A stretch of 64,000 nucleotides of DNA from Symbiodinium natans (GCA_905221605.1 CAJNDS010002120.1:344501-408500), one strand, 5' to 3'. Shown: positions 7,869-18,907, numbered from the stretch's first letter. Notes: generated by a model not told the origin, from the letters alone. A program made the numbers and translations.

Positions 7869-10800
7869 GCCTCTGAACCGTTGTTCATGTTTGCCATGGA
7901 TGTGTCAGATGGCACGCCGCAAATGGCCATGAAACCCGCGCCTCAAACGCACGCAAGCCCCATGACAAGCACAAACGATTAATGCTCGTTTGAACGATGC
8001 AACAAAGTGTCTTACTCGAGCACAGCACGAGCATTGATTTCCAGGGCTTGACGGAAATTTTGAACCGACCAGAGCGAAACTTGCGAAAAATCGGCGTTGG
8101 GTACGACCTCAGGCATCTGAGAATGACAGCCTTGTGAAATTTGATTAAACATACAAACCCAAAGACCCACAGGTGTGAGAAAGCATGTCGCGACTGAACT
8201 TTTCGCAAACTGATTTGATGCGTGTCTTTTGGGGCTGAAGTGGCGCAAAGTACAACTTACCGAAAGCAACCACGCCTGAAGAAATCAACCAAGCCATACA
8301 ACTTCAAACCTCGCCGATGCAAACATTAACTAGCGTTTGCAATGTGAGAAGATACGATCTCGGTTCATTCGAAGGCCTGGACTGCAAGAGAGCGCAGTCT
8401 CCTTTTTTGCTTGAAAAACCCTGACGGGGCTCACAGCAAGAAGTTGTGAAGCCCCACCTCTTGCAGACGCGTGAACACATGGATCTCGCAATGAAAAAGA
8501 CTCTTGCGCACCAAAGAAGGATTGGGTACTTGAGAGGCGGTGCTTTCAAAGACGCGCCAATGGTCGCGCCAACCTTGAGAGATGCTTGGGGTATTGCAAC
8601 TTGTCGTTCACGCAAGGAGCACAAGCGCAGCGTTCCATGAACCGCAATGAGAAATAGCCATATGAGCCACGTTTAAAACAAGGCGAAGTGCCCGTGTGGA
8701 GATGCAGCAATCCTTGCACGTCGACATGGCCCTGCCACGACTACAATGCCAAGACGACTAAGCACAATCTGAAAAGTAGAATCCGGCCGTGCCGGAAAAT
8801 AGTGGAGACATTGCTCTGCTGCTGCGCCAGCAGACGCATAACACGATCACGTACTACGAAACTCAACACAGCAGTCTGCAGTGTTCCCAGTTCTCGTAAC
8901 CTTACCTCACTTTCGAACCCAGAAGCAAGATAGGCAACCCTCGAGACTCTCAAGACTGCAGCTTGAGGTCTCAATTTCGAACAGTTTCAGTATCGCTTTG
9001 AATGTACGAAGCGCAGCCAAAAACAAAGGTGGCACTTGTGTAGTACGTGGAGAGTGCATGACTCCACGTCCTTTCCTTGAGCCTGCAATGCCGCATTTGT
9101 TTTTGAACAGCCGGGGATGGAACTCGTCACAAAATTTTCGTGGTTTGACTTTAAACTGGTTCGCCACTGGCCCGTCATGCAACCAACCATGTGGCGGGTG
9201 CGAAAAAACTTCGATCTCCATGTTTTTTGCAGGCGCTGGCATGTGTCCATGTGCAAAAGGTCAGCACAAGTGCACAAAAAACAAGAAAAGAAGGACCAAA
9301 CAAGACCGACACCCAACAAGAACACAACCAACAAACACGGGGCGCACCAAGAACAAACACTAATGTGAAACAGCGGCCATTTTCAGTAGTTTTTCGCGTT
9401 GACGTAGTCACCACATTGCTGGCATAGTTCGAATATGGATTGCCGCTTGATGTTGGCAACAAATTCAATGCTGCAAAATGCGAAGCATCGTTCAAAACCT
9501 CGAATGCATCATGGCCACACATCGTCATCAGGACGGCGCGGTGCGTGGAACTGCATGGTATCCGCTTGAGAAGTGGTGCCCCTTCGCTTGAGGCGCCGCG
9601 CAAAACTAGCCATCCGCGTGTCCAGAAGCAGCAAATGGCGGCGCCTACAGCTTCACTGGTTGCGAAAAAGCCCACCTTGCCAAATGCCCCACGCCAACAC
9701 CCAACGGGAAGAGGCTCAGCCCATGGAAGAGGTGCACAGGGAAGACTGCCATGATGCTGAAAATTGGGATGAGCCCAGCGGCGCCACACTGCCGGCCACA
9801 TCTCGCATCCGAGCACTCGCCCCTCCTGGAGTGAGGTGGCGTCCGACACCTCGTCCAGGAAAGCGCACCGACAGCGTCTGTTGCGGCATCGACATCCAGT
9901 ACCCCCACGGAGGTGACAACCAAATGCGGCTACAAATTGCGCCCGCTACAAGTGGACACCCACGTTGACAGTGCGTCAAATGCACTCTCAAGGACGCGGA
10001 GCAGACGGATTGCTTGTTGCCGATCACATGGATCTGTCGGCTTTTGGACCTAATCGGTGAGTCCTTTTGATGGAGTGCAAGACTTCTTGCAAATTCCCAC
10101 CGCTGCACCTCGACTCGACCTCTGAGAGAGCCGTCTCACCGTTGGATGCTTCGCTTTGTCGGGTGTGGTGTGTTTCTTTGCTTTGAAAAAAAACGCAACT
10201 CATCCGCGCTTCCGACGATAACCCGAAGTAAAGCAGCTGGGGCCAGGTCAAGCAGGTGTTTCGGGTTGCAAATTGCTTTGGCAGCTTGCAAAGGAACTCT
10301 TCACAACAGCGATACGCCCGTATTTGGTTCCGGTGTAGTGAAGGGAAAAGTCTTTCAACACCAGGTAGCTGGGTGCAGGCGGGGCAGGCCGGCAACAGGG
10401 TCAACCCTGCCACTGGCCTGTTTCGCCAGTGGGGCGGGGAAACATTCAGTTGCAGAAGACGATCTGCAGCTCTAGACTCTTCGCGTCCAATTGTCACGTG
10501 AAGGAAAGCAGTATCTTTCTCAAACCAGCGGACGATTCGACCTCAGCGGCAGTCGTCAGCCGGCAAACCTGAACGAGCGGTGGTTTTATTGATGATGCTT
10601 CTAATGGAAATCTGTTTCCTTCCGCGGAACCCTTCCGCGAACCGTGAAAACTTGAAGGTCCCTCTGGTACCTTTTCCCTTGAAAGCACGAACCCAAACCT
10701 ATCTCAACCAAGTGCGGACACACTTTTTTCTCGCAGGCCTTGAGCCAAAAGTCACGAAGTGCGCAAACTAAACCGAATTCACACGTGAGCTTAAACTCAG

Positions 10801-10870
10801 CTTCAGAACAAAGTTCCTACACACTGCATACTCACTCAAAGTAGCGTATTGGGTAAAAACATACACTCGC

Positions 10871-10891
10871 ATGATTTCCTAGGGAAATCAT
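10871..10891. repeat. Short near-perfect palindrome
   Basis: Arms ATGATTTCC and GGAAATCAT (9 bases each) flank a 3-base centre TAG. It has no neighbouring gene and could be chance or a regulatory/hairpin site. Confidence 0.6.
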
Positions 10892-12140
10892 CGAGGCAAA
10901 AACATCGAGGATGGGATCACAAAGATTCCCAATCACTCCGAAGCAAAACAAAACTATACAAGCTGATCCAAAACATGACAAAACCGTCAATGTTCAGCCA
11001 CGATCTTCCACCCCCCGCATTTTGCTGAGGGTTCATGCCAAAGATCCCAAAGTCCAAGCATAGCTCGGCACTTCAACACTAAGGGGATGCCCTGGCCACA
11101 TTCCCTTGGTGCGTACTCGCCACCAAAGCGAAACAAACAACACACCAGTCGATCTCTGACATAAAACTTAAAACTCATGCAAAATCCCACCATAAGGCAG
11201 GTTGTCCTGAGTCCAACTGGCACCCAAGAGTTCGTTGTCCAAACTCGTGACAAACTAATTCAACTTGCATCATGAGTACTAGACAGGGCTGTCTTGGAAC
11301 ATCTCCAAGAGTTCGTTGTGACAAACACGTGAACGAATTGATGCAAGTCTCCGGCTCACCCACTTTCAGTACTCGACTTCGACTGGTCATAGCCTTCAAT
11401 CTCGCAAACTTTCCAGGAAAACAAGCTCACTGGCTAGCATCCTCTGGCAGAGCTCCAACAAAACACGGCCGTCCTTCAGCATCGCGCTTAGCGCGGACTT
11501 TCCACCCTCTGAAAAACCAAACTCAAATGCACTGACCAGGGTTTCCAATGGAAAAACGCGGACGGTATGGCATCTTCTGCACCTGAGGTGAGAACGCACC
11601 TCAATCCGTGTCCTCGCCTTCCACAGCATCTTTCTTTTCTTTCTCAACTTTCTCCTTCTTAACATCCATCATCACAGCAATCCCTTCCTTTCGCTTTCTC
11701 TCAGCTTCTTCTCGATCCTGCTGATTCACAGCTTCCTTACATCTCTCTCAACCCCTTTTTCTTAGTCTCAATTTGCTGATTTCTTCGCACATAATAATCT
11801 GCCACACCTGCTGCCACACATCCGAGGGCATCATCAAGTTGAATATCTCCACGTAATAACCATGCTTCTGGTCTTACTTGGTCACTTTATTCCAACCATT
11901 CTGTTTTCTCTTTGTTCTGATCGGAACTAACAACTCCAATAGTTGCCGTAGACGTAAAACTCCAACGCGGCACTGGTCGGTTCTCTTGACCAATGTCGGA
12001 TCGTGAATTCTTTCGTAAGGCACAAAAGCATTAAAATCGCCCGCACCCCCATGATCTTTGCAGCAGTTGATCCAAGGTGATGCGCAGCGTCTCTATCTCG
12101 TCTTTCAAGCACAGCTTTGGCACTTCCGCGTCCGTGCGTT

Positions 12141-12211
12141 CCATGGTGGTCAGCCACTGGAACTTACAAGTGAGCACTGCCCCAGGGCTTGCCATGGTGG
12201 TCAGCCAGTGG
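12141..12211. repeat. Paired 20-bp motif, pair 1
   Basis: The motif CCATGGTGGTCAGCCAGTGG occurs at 12141 (one mismatch, CACTGG end) and at 12192, 51 bases apart and in the same orientation. It belongs to the series continued at 12796 and 13557. Confidence 0.9.
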
Positions 12212-12333
12212 GTAGCTGCGAGTTGCAGGCTTCTGGGGCTTCTAGGACGGAAGCCATTGAGTAGCACAGCTACCGTTCAGATAGTTCAGTTGTTCCACCC
12301 ATGCAATCAGGTGGGTTTGAGGGATTGCCAAGA

Positions 12334-12350
12334 GCCTTTCCAGTTAGGGC
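12334..12350 (-). repeat. 17-bp sequence shared with 63,485-63,501
   Basis: GCCTTTCCAGTTAGGGC is identical at both places and is preceded by related bases (GCCAAGA / CAAGGAAA). On the minus strand it encodes ALTGKA in both contexts. It suggests that a boundary of the repeated gene family lies here. A 13-base T run follows on the plus strand. Confidence 0.6.
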
Positions 12351-12795
12351 TTTTTTTTTTTTGGACTGTTGCCTCTTTACTACATCAGTAGCACAGTAGG
12401 CCGGTCTTGTTGGGCTCGACGTAAAGGGTGAAACAAGGTCAGCGCTCACAACCGCAAGACACAACAAGCAACCACCAAGCAAACAGACACCGAAGAAACA
12501 AAGCGAGCAATCGCGCTGAACTACTAGATACCCCACGGACTCAGTACTCGAGGTCGTCAATGAAGTCCCGGTTCACAAGGAAGCACAGAGCTTGTGGGGG
12601 AATCGCAAATTGCGACGTTGCCAGATTCTCAAAACCACCATCATGTAGCCACTGGTGCGACAGCGGTTATTCAAACCGAGGTCATCAGAAGAGGTTCGGA
12701 TCGCGTACTCGTTGTCAAGGAGAGACAACCGACACTCAATGGCGAAAGGATGTTGCAATTCAGACTCCAGGGGGGATGAAAGATGCGCATATGCC

Positions 12796-12880
12796 CCATG
12801 GTGGTCAGCCAGTAGGGACTTAACGGCAAGAACAATCAAGCAAGACCGGCCCAGGGCACTCCATGGTGGTCAGCCAGTGG
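12796..12880. repeat. Paired 20-bp motif, pair 2
   Basis: Copies at 12796 (one mismatch, AGTAGG) and 12861 (exact) are 65 bases apart. The sequence between them (GGGACTTAACGGCAAGA and CAGGGCACT) is also conserved with pair 3. Confidence 0.9.
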
Positions 12881-13556
12881 AGTAGCTCCGAGCACAGGGT
12901 TTTCCGTCAACCTGGCGTACAAGTGCCCGCCCAGAACGGTGCCCGCGCACTGCCAGAGGGGGGGCGAGAGTAGCTGCAGCTACCGATTCCACGGGGAGAT
13001 TCCACAGCGAATCGGCACGCATCAGGTCCCTCCAAACCCAAACCCGCGAGGTACGTCGGTAAGGAGATGGGAGGGCTCACATCACATTGGTGCCGAGGTG
13101 CAAGGATCTCCACGGTATTGCTACTTTGATCCAATCAGAGCCTTCAGGTAACATCCACGCGGGCGGGGAGCCCACTTGCCCTGCCGCAGGCCAGCTCAGA
13201 CGAGGGTGACCCTCCAGAGTCACAAGAGGGCCAGGTTGTTCTACAAGTGGAGAATGGCTCCCTGCCACGTCAGCGGGTGCATAACTTCCGCGTAGAAGTG
13301 TCCACAGCCAGCGCGCCGAACTGCTAGGAGGCCGGGAGCACACATGTAGCACCGAGTGCGCAGGTGCGTCGCAAGTTGCGGCGTTGCCAGATTCACAAAA
13401 TCACCATCATGCAGCCACCGATGCGAATACATTCAGCACCAGCCAAGGCCGTTCACGAGAAGGTTCACAAGTCCGCCATCACAGGCGGGGCATAGTCGTG
13501 CCTTGGCACGGGATGTTGCAGGTGGCAACCTTCTTGATCCGAAGTATAAAGTTGCC

Positions 13557-13640
13557 CCATGGTGGTCAGCCAGTGGGGACTTAACGGCAAGATCAAAGGG
13601 TAGGACCAGCCCAGAGCACTCCATGGTGGTCAGCCAGTGG
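13557..13640. repeat. Paired 20-bp motif, pair 3
   Basis: Exact copies at 13557 and 13621 are 64 bases apart. The block of about 84 bases is a diverged duplicate of 12796-12880. A seventh, weaker copy (GTGGCAGATGGCCAGTGG) lies near 14,370 behind a conserved CAAGACCGG stretch. Confidence 0.9.
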
Positions 13641-14670
13641 AGCCTCTCCGAGCACAAGGCGCAACGTTCTTTGGACTCACAAGAGTCTCGTCCGACGGCC
13701 AAGGCAGGCTTGACTGCTTCGTTCCAATCAGAGCCATCAGGTGGACCCAAGTAGGCGGGGACCCCACCTGCCCTGCAGGAAGCGGGAGAGTCCCCCAGTC
13801 GAAACTTCGCACTCAAGGCCAAGCAACTATCTCCTTGGCCGGTGAGGGTTGAGGGTTCAATAACCAGAATCAGACCCTCCATGCCCAAACCGACAGACGT
13901 CGGCGAGGAGATGTGAGGGCTCACATCACGCTTGGCCACCTACCGATGGGGAGGTAGTCATGTATGGCTGCTTTGACGCAAGCAGAGATATACACCCCAG
14001 CAGGCAGGGAACCCCGCAGCAACCCAAGCACAGGCGAGAATGGCTCTCGTGAAGGCCAGGTTGTCCACAGGTGCTCGATGGCACATTGCCAGGGAAGTGG
14101 AAACCTGATCTCCGCGTAGAAGTGTCCACAGCCCAGAAGCAGCATCCCCTAGCTGGTCTCTCCCAATTGGCATGACGCCGTTGTACGACACGGGGGTGTC
14201 ACCGTCCAGACGAGAGATGGTCAACACTCAAGTCCGAGGGGTTCACACACGGTCGTAGCACATAGAAGCGGGCAACCTGCCCACCTAGAGGGGGCAGAGG
14301 AAAGGAAGATTGGCCGTTTTACCGATGACAAAGCTGGAACAGCCAAGCAAGACCGGGCCAGGGTAGTCCGTGGCAGATGGCCAGTGGAGCAACCACGAAA
14401 TAAAGGCCCCCCGTTCCCCCAGGCACACCGCGGGGCCGACACAGAAGGGTGTTCACAGCTGCAAGCTGTAAGCACACAAAAGACAAGCACGATCAATCCG
14501 TGGCATAGACCACGAGAGGGTTGCCAACCAAGAATATCCCGAGGTAGTCTTGCGGCATGTATCGGCGAGGAGATGTGAGGGCTCACATCACGCTGGGCAG
14601 CATGCCATGAAAGGACGCAATGGCGCGTTCGCATGGCGTCAGTAGGAGCCCTCAGATGACAGGTTGCTGT

Positions 14671-14730
14671 CTATTGCCAGGAGCCATCCCAGTCCGGACG
14701 CCGGGAGCGATGGCCCTCTGAGGCGGTATG
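14671..14730 (-). pseudogene. Displaced 3' end of the reading frame interrupted by element A
   Basis: If element A is removed, the frame reading minus through 40,537 continues here in phase for 19 codons (HTASEGHRSRRPD...) to the TAG at 14671-14673. The codon boundary falls exactly on the junction. The tail is short and has no known motif, so continuity alone supports it. Confidence 0.45.
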
Positions 14731-14968
14731 TTATTGTTCAAAACCGTGCTTGTAATGAAATGTCATGTCGTGTTTGAACACTTCAAGCATGACACAATCT
14801 TCATCAAGCAACATGCATTCTGCTCACATCACTCGCTCTCGTTCGAATCTTTTCACGTTGTGGGGAAACAGTACCGAGCACGGCTGGTTGGATCTCGATC
14901 CCTCCTGTAAGACCCAAGACTGTTGTTGAGTCTCGAAATGTCCTGTGAGACACAGGGCTCCTTTCCCC
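14731..14968 (-). repeat. Element A repeat B2 (outer end)
   Basis: 238 bases, repeated at 15802-16039 with a single T/A difference. It forms the downstream terminus of element A on the minus strand. It ends abruptly at 14731, where host sequence (GCGGTATG) begins. Confidence 0.92.
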
Positions 14969-15063
14969 TTCGAGAGGAAAATACAGCTAACTCACGGCCT
15001 CTCACAGGTTCGGCCTAAGTGTGACGGCCTGAACAGGATATCCATGTGGTTCAGAACGACAGT

Positions 15064-15441
15064 TCAAGAAGTTTCTGGCTGTCTCTGAGAGCTTGACGAG
15101 GCAGCTTCACTCGGTTGCTCCAAGTCAGGTGCAGGGTTCACAAACTGCCACTGAGACTGACGAGCTGCAACAGCCTCCTGTTGCCGCATCTCACGGTCTG
15201 CCATGAGGTCGTCCAATACCTCAGCCACCTTCATGAGGGAATCCATATTCAAAGAGTGGAGCCACACCCGAAAATCATTTAGCTGATCGCGCGTCAACGA
15301 CCGCGCCATGAAGAGTGCTGAGAAAAGTACAGCGGTGAAAAGAGCAATACTCGAGCCTTTATGCGTCAAGCAAACAAGCGGAACTGTCACCACATGAAGT
15401 AAGGCCCGCACTAACAAGGGTTCCTGATTGCACACGCTCAT
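15064..15441 (-). CDS. Small ORF in the A2-B2 spacer of element A
   Basis: A 125-residue ORF with a true ATG at 15441, and an internal ATG before MARSLTRDQLNDF. The N-terminal third is hydrophobic (ALFTAVLFSALFMA could span a membrane). The rest is a charged helix (LMKVAEVLDDLMADREMRQQEA) followed by a Ser/Gln-rich tail. I recognise no family. Its place between A2 and B2 is where some YR retrotransposons carry an extra gene, but it may equally be 3' UTR. Element B has no equivalent; its spacer is only 209 bases. Confidence 0.4.
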   Translation of the reverse strand: MSVCNQEPLLVRALLHVVTVPLVCLTHKGSSIALFTAVLFSALFMARSLTRDQLNDFRVWLHSLNMDSLMKVAEVLDDLMADREMRQQEAVAARQSQWQFVNPAPDLEQPSEAASSSSQRQPETS

Positions 15442-15544
15442 TGAGCTGCCTGGTCCCTTACCGGATACTTCGTATGCACACGAGTCCTCTCCTGACGTGG
15501 TTGCGAAAACGTTTACATTAGTTTACAAGGGCGGCGAGGGTGGG

Positions 15545-15801
15545 TTTTTCGAAAACGATCTATCAGCCTCTAAGAGCACTTTCCGGGCATCCTGCCCTCT
15601 GAGAGGTCCCGCTGCGACGGGTGTATAAGTAAATACAAATCCTGCACGAACAAGCATAAAACTGATTGAGCGGTGGAAATAAGTTGTGCAAAAAGGCAAG
15701 CACTGAAACAACAAGCAAATGTTTTGTTCACCACAACATTTTGATGTTGTTTCCTTTGAACAATAAAGCTCTATCTTCTCCAGGCATTCGAAGAACGATA
15801 C
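15545..15801 (-). repeat. Element A repeat A2 (internal)
   Basis: 257 bases, repeated at 40280-40536 (A1) with one difference. It contains TGTATTTACTTATACA on the minus strand, a TATA-like stretch that could belong to the element's promoter (inference). It abuts B1 at 15801/15802 with no gap, so this joint represents the element's circular junction. Confidence 0.92.
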
Positions 15802-16039
15802 TTATTGTTCAAAACCGTGCTTGTTATGAAATGTCATGTCGTGTTTGAACACTTCAAGCATGACACAATCTTCATCAAGCAACATGCATTCTGCTCACAT
15901 CACTCGCTCTCGTTCGAATCTTTTCACGTTGTGGGGAAACAGTACCGAGCACGGCTGGTTGGATCTCGATCCCTCCTGTAAGACCCAAGACTGTTGTTGA
16001 GTCTCGAAATGTCCTGTGAGACACAGGGCTCCTTTCCCC
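15802..16039 (-). repeat. Element A repeat B1 (internal)
   Basis: Copy of 14731-14968. It begins 18 bases after the stop codon of the RT/RNase H polyprotein, so it includes the 3' end of the coding transcript. Confidence 0.92.
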
Positions 16040-16057
16040 ATTCACCTGAGCCGTGTG

Positions 16058-18907
16058 TCAAACCTTCAGTTTCGAGGCCCTCTTCACAATCGCCGAAACG
16101 ATCCTCCTCGCTTCATGCGATTCGTCCTTGAATCCTAACTTCCTAACCAAATCAAGTTGGAACCTTGAAGGTTGATCTGCAAGATTCGCTGGGGAGGCAA
16201 CTCTTGCATACCACGGTAGAAATCCGTGAACATATTCCAGGAAGTTTGCTTCATCCACCAACATTCCAGCAACTCCTTTCTTAGCAGATCCCGAGATGTA
16301 GGCGTGTCGGGCCGCATCGTTGTCGAGGTAGACGATTACCCCAGTTAAAGCAGTCGCTCCATGCTGGGAATACGATTCAGCAAAGGCTGCAGTCTGGCCT
16401 GTTAGCAACTTCAAACCAACCAAAACCCCAAGCATTTCCAGCTCATAGATAATGGTTTGCTCTTCCTCCGTAGATAGCACTTGAGTTTGGATTTCCGAGA
16501 TCGGAACACTGAAGAATGACAGTGCTGTCCCACTCCCCGTAAGGAGCACACCACCTAATCCACCAGACCTTGTCTCGGTTTCGAAGGCTGCATCGGTGAG
16601 TATCATAAACGATCTGCACGACACCTGTCCCACTAGCCTGGGCTGAGCAGCGTCTAAGAACTTGCAGAACTCTTCCAAAAGGTCTTTGGTGTATCCCGGA
16701 ATTTTCCGCCTCCCACCATAGGCATGTCTCGTGATCTCAACCAGACACCTCCTGCCTAACCTTCCGAAGAACTGAGCTTGTGCAAACTGTAATCGGCCCC
16801 TCAGTTGCAAGGCCTCCTTCTGACCCATCAAACCATTCTCCAGGTGACCTCTGATGGCTGTGACCAACTCTCGACGCCTTCGTTCGGTGTTCTTAACTTT
16901 CAGGACCCCTGTCCCTGTTTGGTCCAGCTCAAACAAAACGCCCAAAGCTTCGAAACTTGTGCTCCACTCCGTAGTCTTGTCTGATGACAGCTTCCAACCC
17001 AACAGTTTCATGACCTCATCAAAGGTATACCCACATGAACTCCTGTCACCGCTCAATGCGAGGAGAACAAAGTCGTCAAAGTAATTCGTCGTAGGGATTC
17101 TGGCTCCTTTCACCAGGATCGTCCAAAGGGCTCTCGCAACCCTCAAGAAGAAGTATACTGCTTTCGTGGAACCAAAAGGCACCGCCAGTTGCTGGAACAA
17201 TTTGGGCTTCCCCTCGACCGGGTCGTACACTGCTAAGTATGAAAATCTCAAACTTTCATCCGAAATGGCCAACTGTCGATAGGCGCTTTTAAGGTCAGCC
17301 GTCTTCCCGAAGAGTTCCAACAGTCCCTTTTTCCTGGCTGCCTTCGACAGCTTGGTAATTAGGAGTGCGATCTCATCAATTGAATGTGTAACAGGTTTCT
17401 CGGAGACGGTGACCGTGTCATTAATGAGACTGGAAGAATAGTTGTCAATAGGTCTGAGTTTGCCCCCCTGCATCAGAGGGAAACGGGAACTCACCAGACA
17501 ATCTTTTGGGAGATGGCCAACGTCGTAAGGTCCTGCCAGATGACCCTTCTCGACCTCCTCTAACGTTTTCTCCCACAACAACGTGTCCATGTTTCTATCA
17601 CCACTGGATATTGTCCTGGCGAAGATCTGTTCACACACCTGTTCGGACATGTCCACTAGTTGTTCAATGTCCATCCTGGCTGGCTTCAGCTTCGCATCCA
17701 AAACTCCCGTCACTGGGATAGGGCCTGTGAGAGTGGCTCCCTGAACGAGCTCCTGCACCACGCCCATATCATCGTACTGAATATTTTGAAGCATTTCTTG
17801 GAAGAGGAGGATACGTTTTGGTCCGAGGATCGCCCCTCGATGGGTAGACATGCCAGCCTTCAGCTGTGCTTCCTCTGGTTCCAGTTCTTTGGCTCTTCTA
17901 GCCCATTTCTCAAGGTAAACCTTTCTCTGGGATCTCACCGAGCCTGGACGGTGCACAAGTTGCTCGATCAACTTCTCTAACGGTTTGTTGCACTTAGATA
18001 GCTGATGATAAGGGTGTCCTAGCTTTGCTGCCTTTCCAATAAATTCAATCGGATCCCAAGGAATCCCCACTCGCAGCACTGAGGCACCATCCAGTCGCTG
18101 CATCTCCTGCTGAAGTTGCGGGCTCAAGTTCCCCCCTGTCTGAGTCCGTGACAGAAGCTGGGAATCTACCGGCAGGGTGGCCATCCCCGGCAACACTCGA
18201 ACACCATCCGGAATCTGCCACTCCTGCTTGAGACGCTTGTGTCCTGAGAAAGGGTCCTCGGTCACTGTTCTAGGCAGCAGCACATAGACGACCACCTTCC
18301 ATTCCGGCATGACCTCATTCAAATGCCCTCGAGGTTGGTGCATGGCCGACACTCGAATGGCTTTATTGGCCAAAGAAGGGTTTTGGCACAGAAGTTTTCT
18401 CGCTGTGACGCCAGCCGCGAAGACCTCAGCCAATGCAGTCGCAAAGCCTCGGGGGTAGGTCCCCGAAGAGGCCTCCGGTGTTGTCGACTTCCCTACCGGT
18501 TCTCGTCCTTCGCGCCTAACCGTGGTGATTTCAGGGAGGTTTGACATCACAAAACTCCGCTGCTGATTCGCAGGAATCCAGCATCCCCACTCCACTTCGA
18601 TCCAATGGGGTGCCTGCTGAGCATCTGGAAGTTGGTTCAAATTATCCCAGAATGGGGACTTGCAAGAGCCTTCTACCACTAACGGCAGGTCTCTATCGAG
18701 GCATCCATTGATAACCGCGAAAACAAATGCCGCAGAGGTGGGGTCCAATGTGAACTTTGGTATGCAAATCAGCACCCCCGCAATCTTTCGTTTGTCCAAC
18801 CAAGTAAGAACAGAATCACAAGCCGTCCGAGAGGACAGGTCCATTTGCAAAACAGGTGCCATAGCAGACTTGCCATAAGCAAAGTAACCCTGCGCAAGCA
18901 GAGCTGC
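16058..18907 (-). CDS. Element A methyltransferase-like/RT/RNase H polyprotein, C-terminal part
   Basis: 950 codons continue in frame from 26556 once element B is removed. The N-terminal part (VLQMDLSSRTACDSVLTWL, IAGVLICIPKFTLD, HWIEVEWGCWIP, RSFVMSNLP) resembles the methyltransferase-like domain seen in other YR-retrotransposon proteins; the family is an inference. The reverse transcriptase has motif A KTADLKSAYRQLAI and catalytic NYFDDFVLLA. RNase H has ILTDAAFE, a Glu region (ELEMLGVLVGL), VYLDNDAARHAYI and VASPANLADQPSR, typical of DIRS/Ngaro elements. The frame is complete to TGA at 16058. From the ATG at 18862 it would still give a 935-residue product, but that lacks the true N-terminus. 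Confidence 0.9.
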   Translation of the reverse strand, partial: AALLAQGYFAYGKSAMAPVLQMDLSSRTACDSVLTWLDKRKIAGVLICIPKFTLDPTSAAFVFAVINGCLDRDLPLVVEGSCKSPFWDNLNQLPDAQQAPHWIEVEWGCWIPANQQRSFVMSNLPEITTVRREGREPVGKSTTPEASSGTYPRGFATALAEVFAAGVTARKLLCQNPSLANKAIRVSAMHQPRGHLNEVMPEWKVVVYVLLPRTVTEDPFSGHKRLKQEWQIPDGVRVLPGMATLPVDSQLLSRTQTGGNLSPQLQQEMQRLDGASVLRVGIPWDPIEFIGKAAKLGHPYHQLSKCNKPLEKLIEQLVHRPGSVRSQRKVYLEKWARRAKELEPEEAQLKAGMSTHRGAILGPKRILLFQEMLQNIQYDDMGVVQELVQGATLTGPIPVTGVLDAKLKPARMDIEQLVDMSEQVCEQIFARTISSGDRNMDTLLWEKTLEEVEKGHLAGPYDVGHLPKDCLVSSRFPLMQGGKLRPIDNYSSSLINDTVTVSEKPVTHSIDEIALLITKLSKAARKKGLLELFGKTADLKSAYRQLAISDESLRFSYLAVYDPVEGKPKLFQQLAVPFGSTKAVYFFLRVARALWTILVKGARIPTTNYFDDFVLLALSGDRSSCGYTFDEVMKLLGWKLSSDKTTEWSTSFEALGVLFELDQTGTGVLKVKNTERRRRELVTAIRGHLENGLMGQKEALQLRGRLQFAQAQFFGRLGRRCLVEITRHAYGGRRKIPGYTKDLLEEFCKFLDAAQPRLVGQVSCRSFMILTDAAFETETRSGGLGGVLLTGSGTALSFFSVPISEIQTQVLSTEEEQTIIYELEMLGVLVGLKLLTGQTAAFAESYSQHGATALTGVIVYLDNDAARHAYISGSAKKGVAGMLVDEANFLEYVHGFLPWYARVASPANLADQPSRFQLDLVRKLGFKDESHEARRIVSAIVKRASKLKV

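Larger units (their letters stand above)
5979..12060. other. Region with no supportable gene
   Basis: Apart from the small repeats listed separately I see nothing convincing. Several ORFs of 60-220 codons exist on both strands but overlap each other, lack a recognisable motif or start without ATG. A pyrimidine-rich stretch at 11,590-11,745 would encode a Lys/Glu-rich helix on the minus strand (DREEAERKRKEG, KKEKVEKEKKD) ended by stops on both sides; it may be a decayed coiled-coil exon. Confidence 0.5.
12061..14730 (-). repeat. Array of diverged 0.65-0.85 kb repeat units derived from a coding family
   Basis: Several marker sequences recur in the same order. GGAGATGTGAGGGCTCACAT-like blocks lie near 13,060, 13,905 and 14,568. 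A TTGCGRCGTTGCCAGATTC block lies near 12,612 and 13,376. The minus-strand peptide GCGHFYAE...PLxWQxAI occurs near 13,290 and 14,110. The same peptide and the block RISLPTYLMGLG occur again at 49.2-49.5 kb, so the units are relics of a protein-coding family rather than simple satellites. Frames are broken in every unit. The array continues the host sequence interrupted by element A at 14730/40537. Confidence 0.65.

Noticed and set aside
9175-9849. 224-codon minus-strand ORF
   Set aside because: Starts deep in repetitive sequence, overlaps open frames on the other strand, Cys/Trp-rich with no motif; most likely chance.
10871-10891. Palindrome as a transcription terminator
   Set aside because: No gene ends here and hairpin terminators are not expected in a nuclear genome.
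14731-16039. The 238-base repeats as LTRs of an LTR retrotransposon
   Set aside because: They flank only 833 bases without gag-pol and pair with the A1/A2 repeats in a split-direct-repeat plan; no TSD and no PBS.
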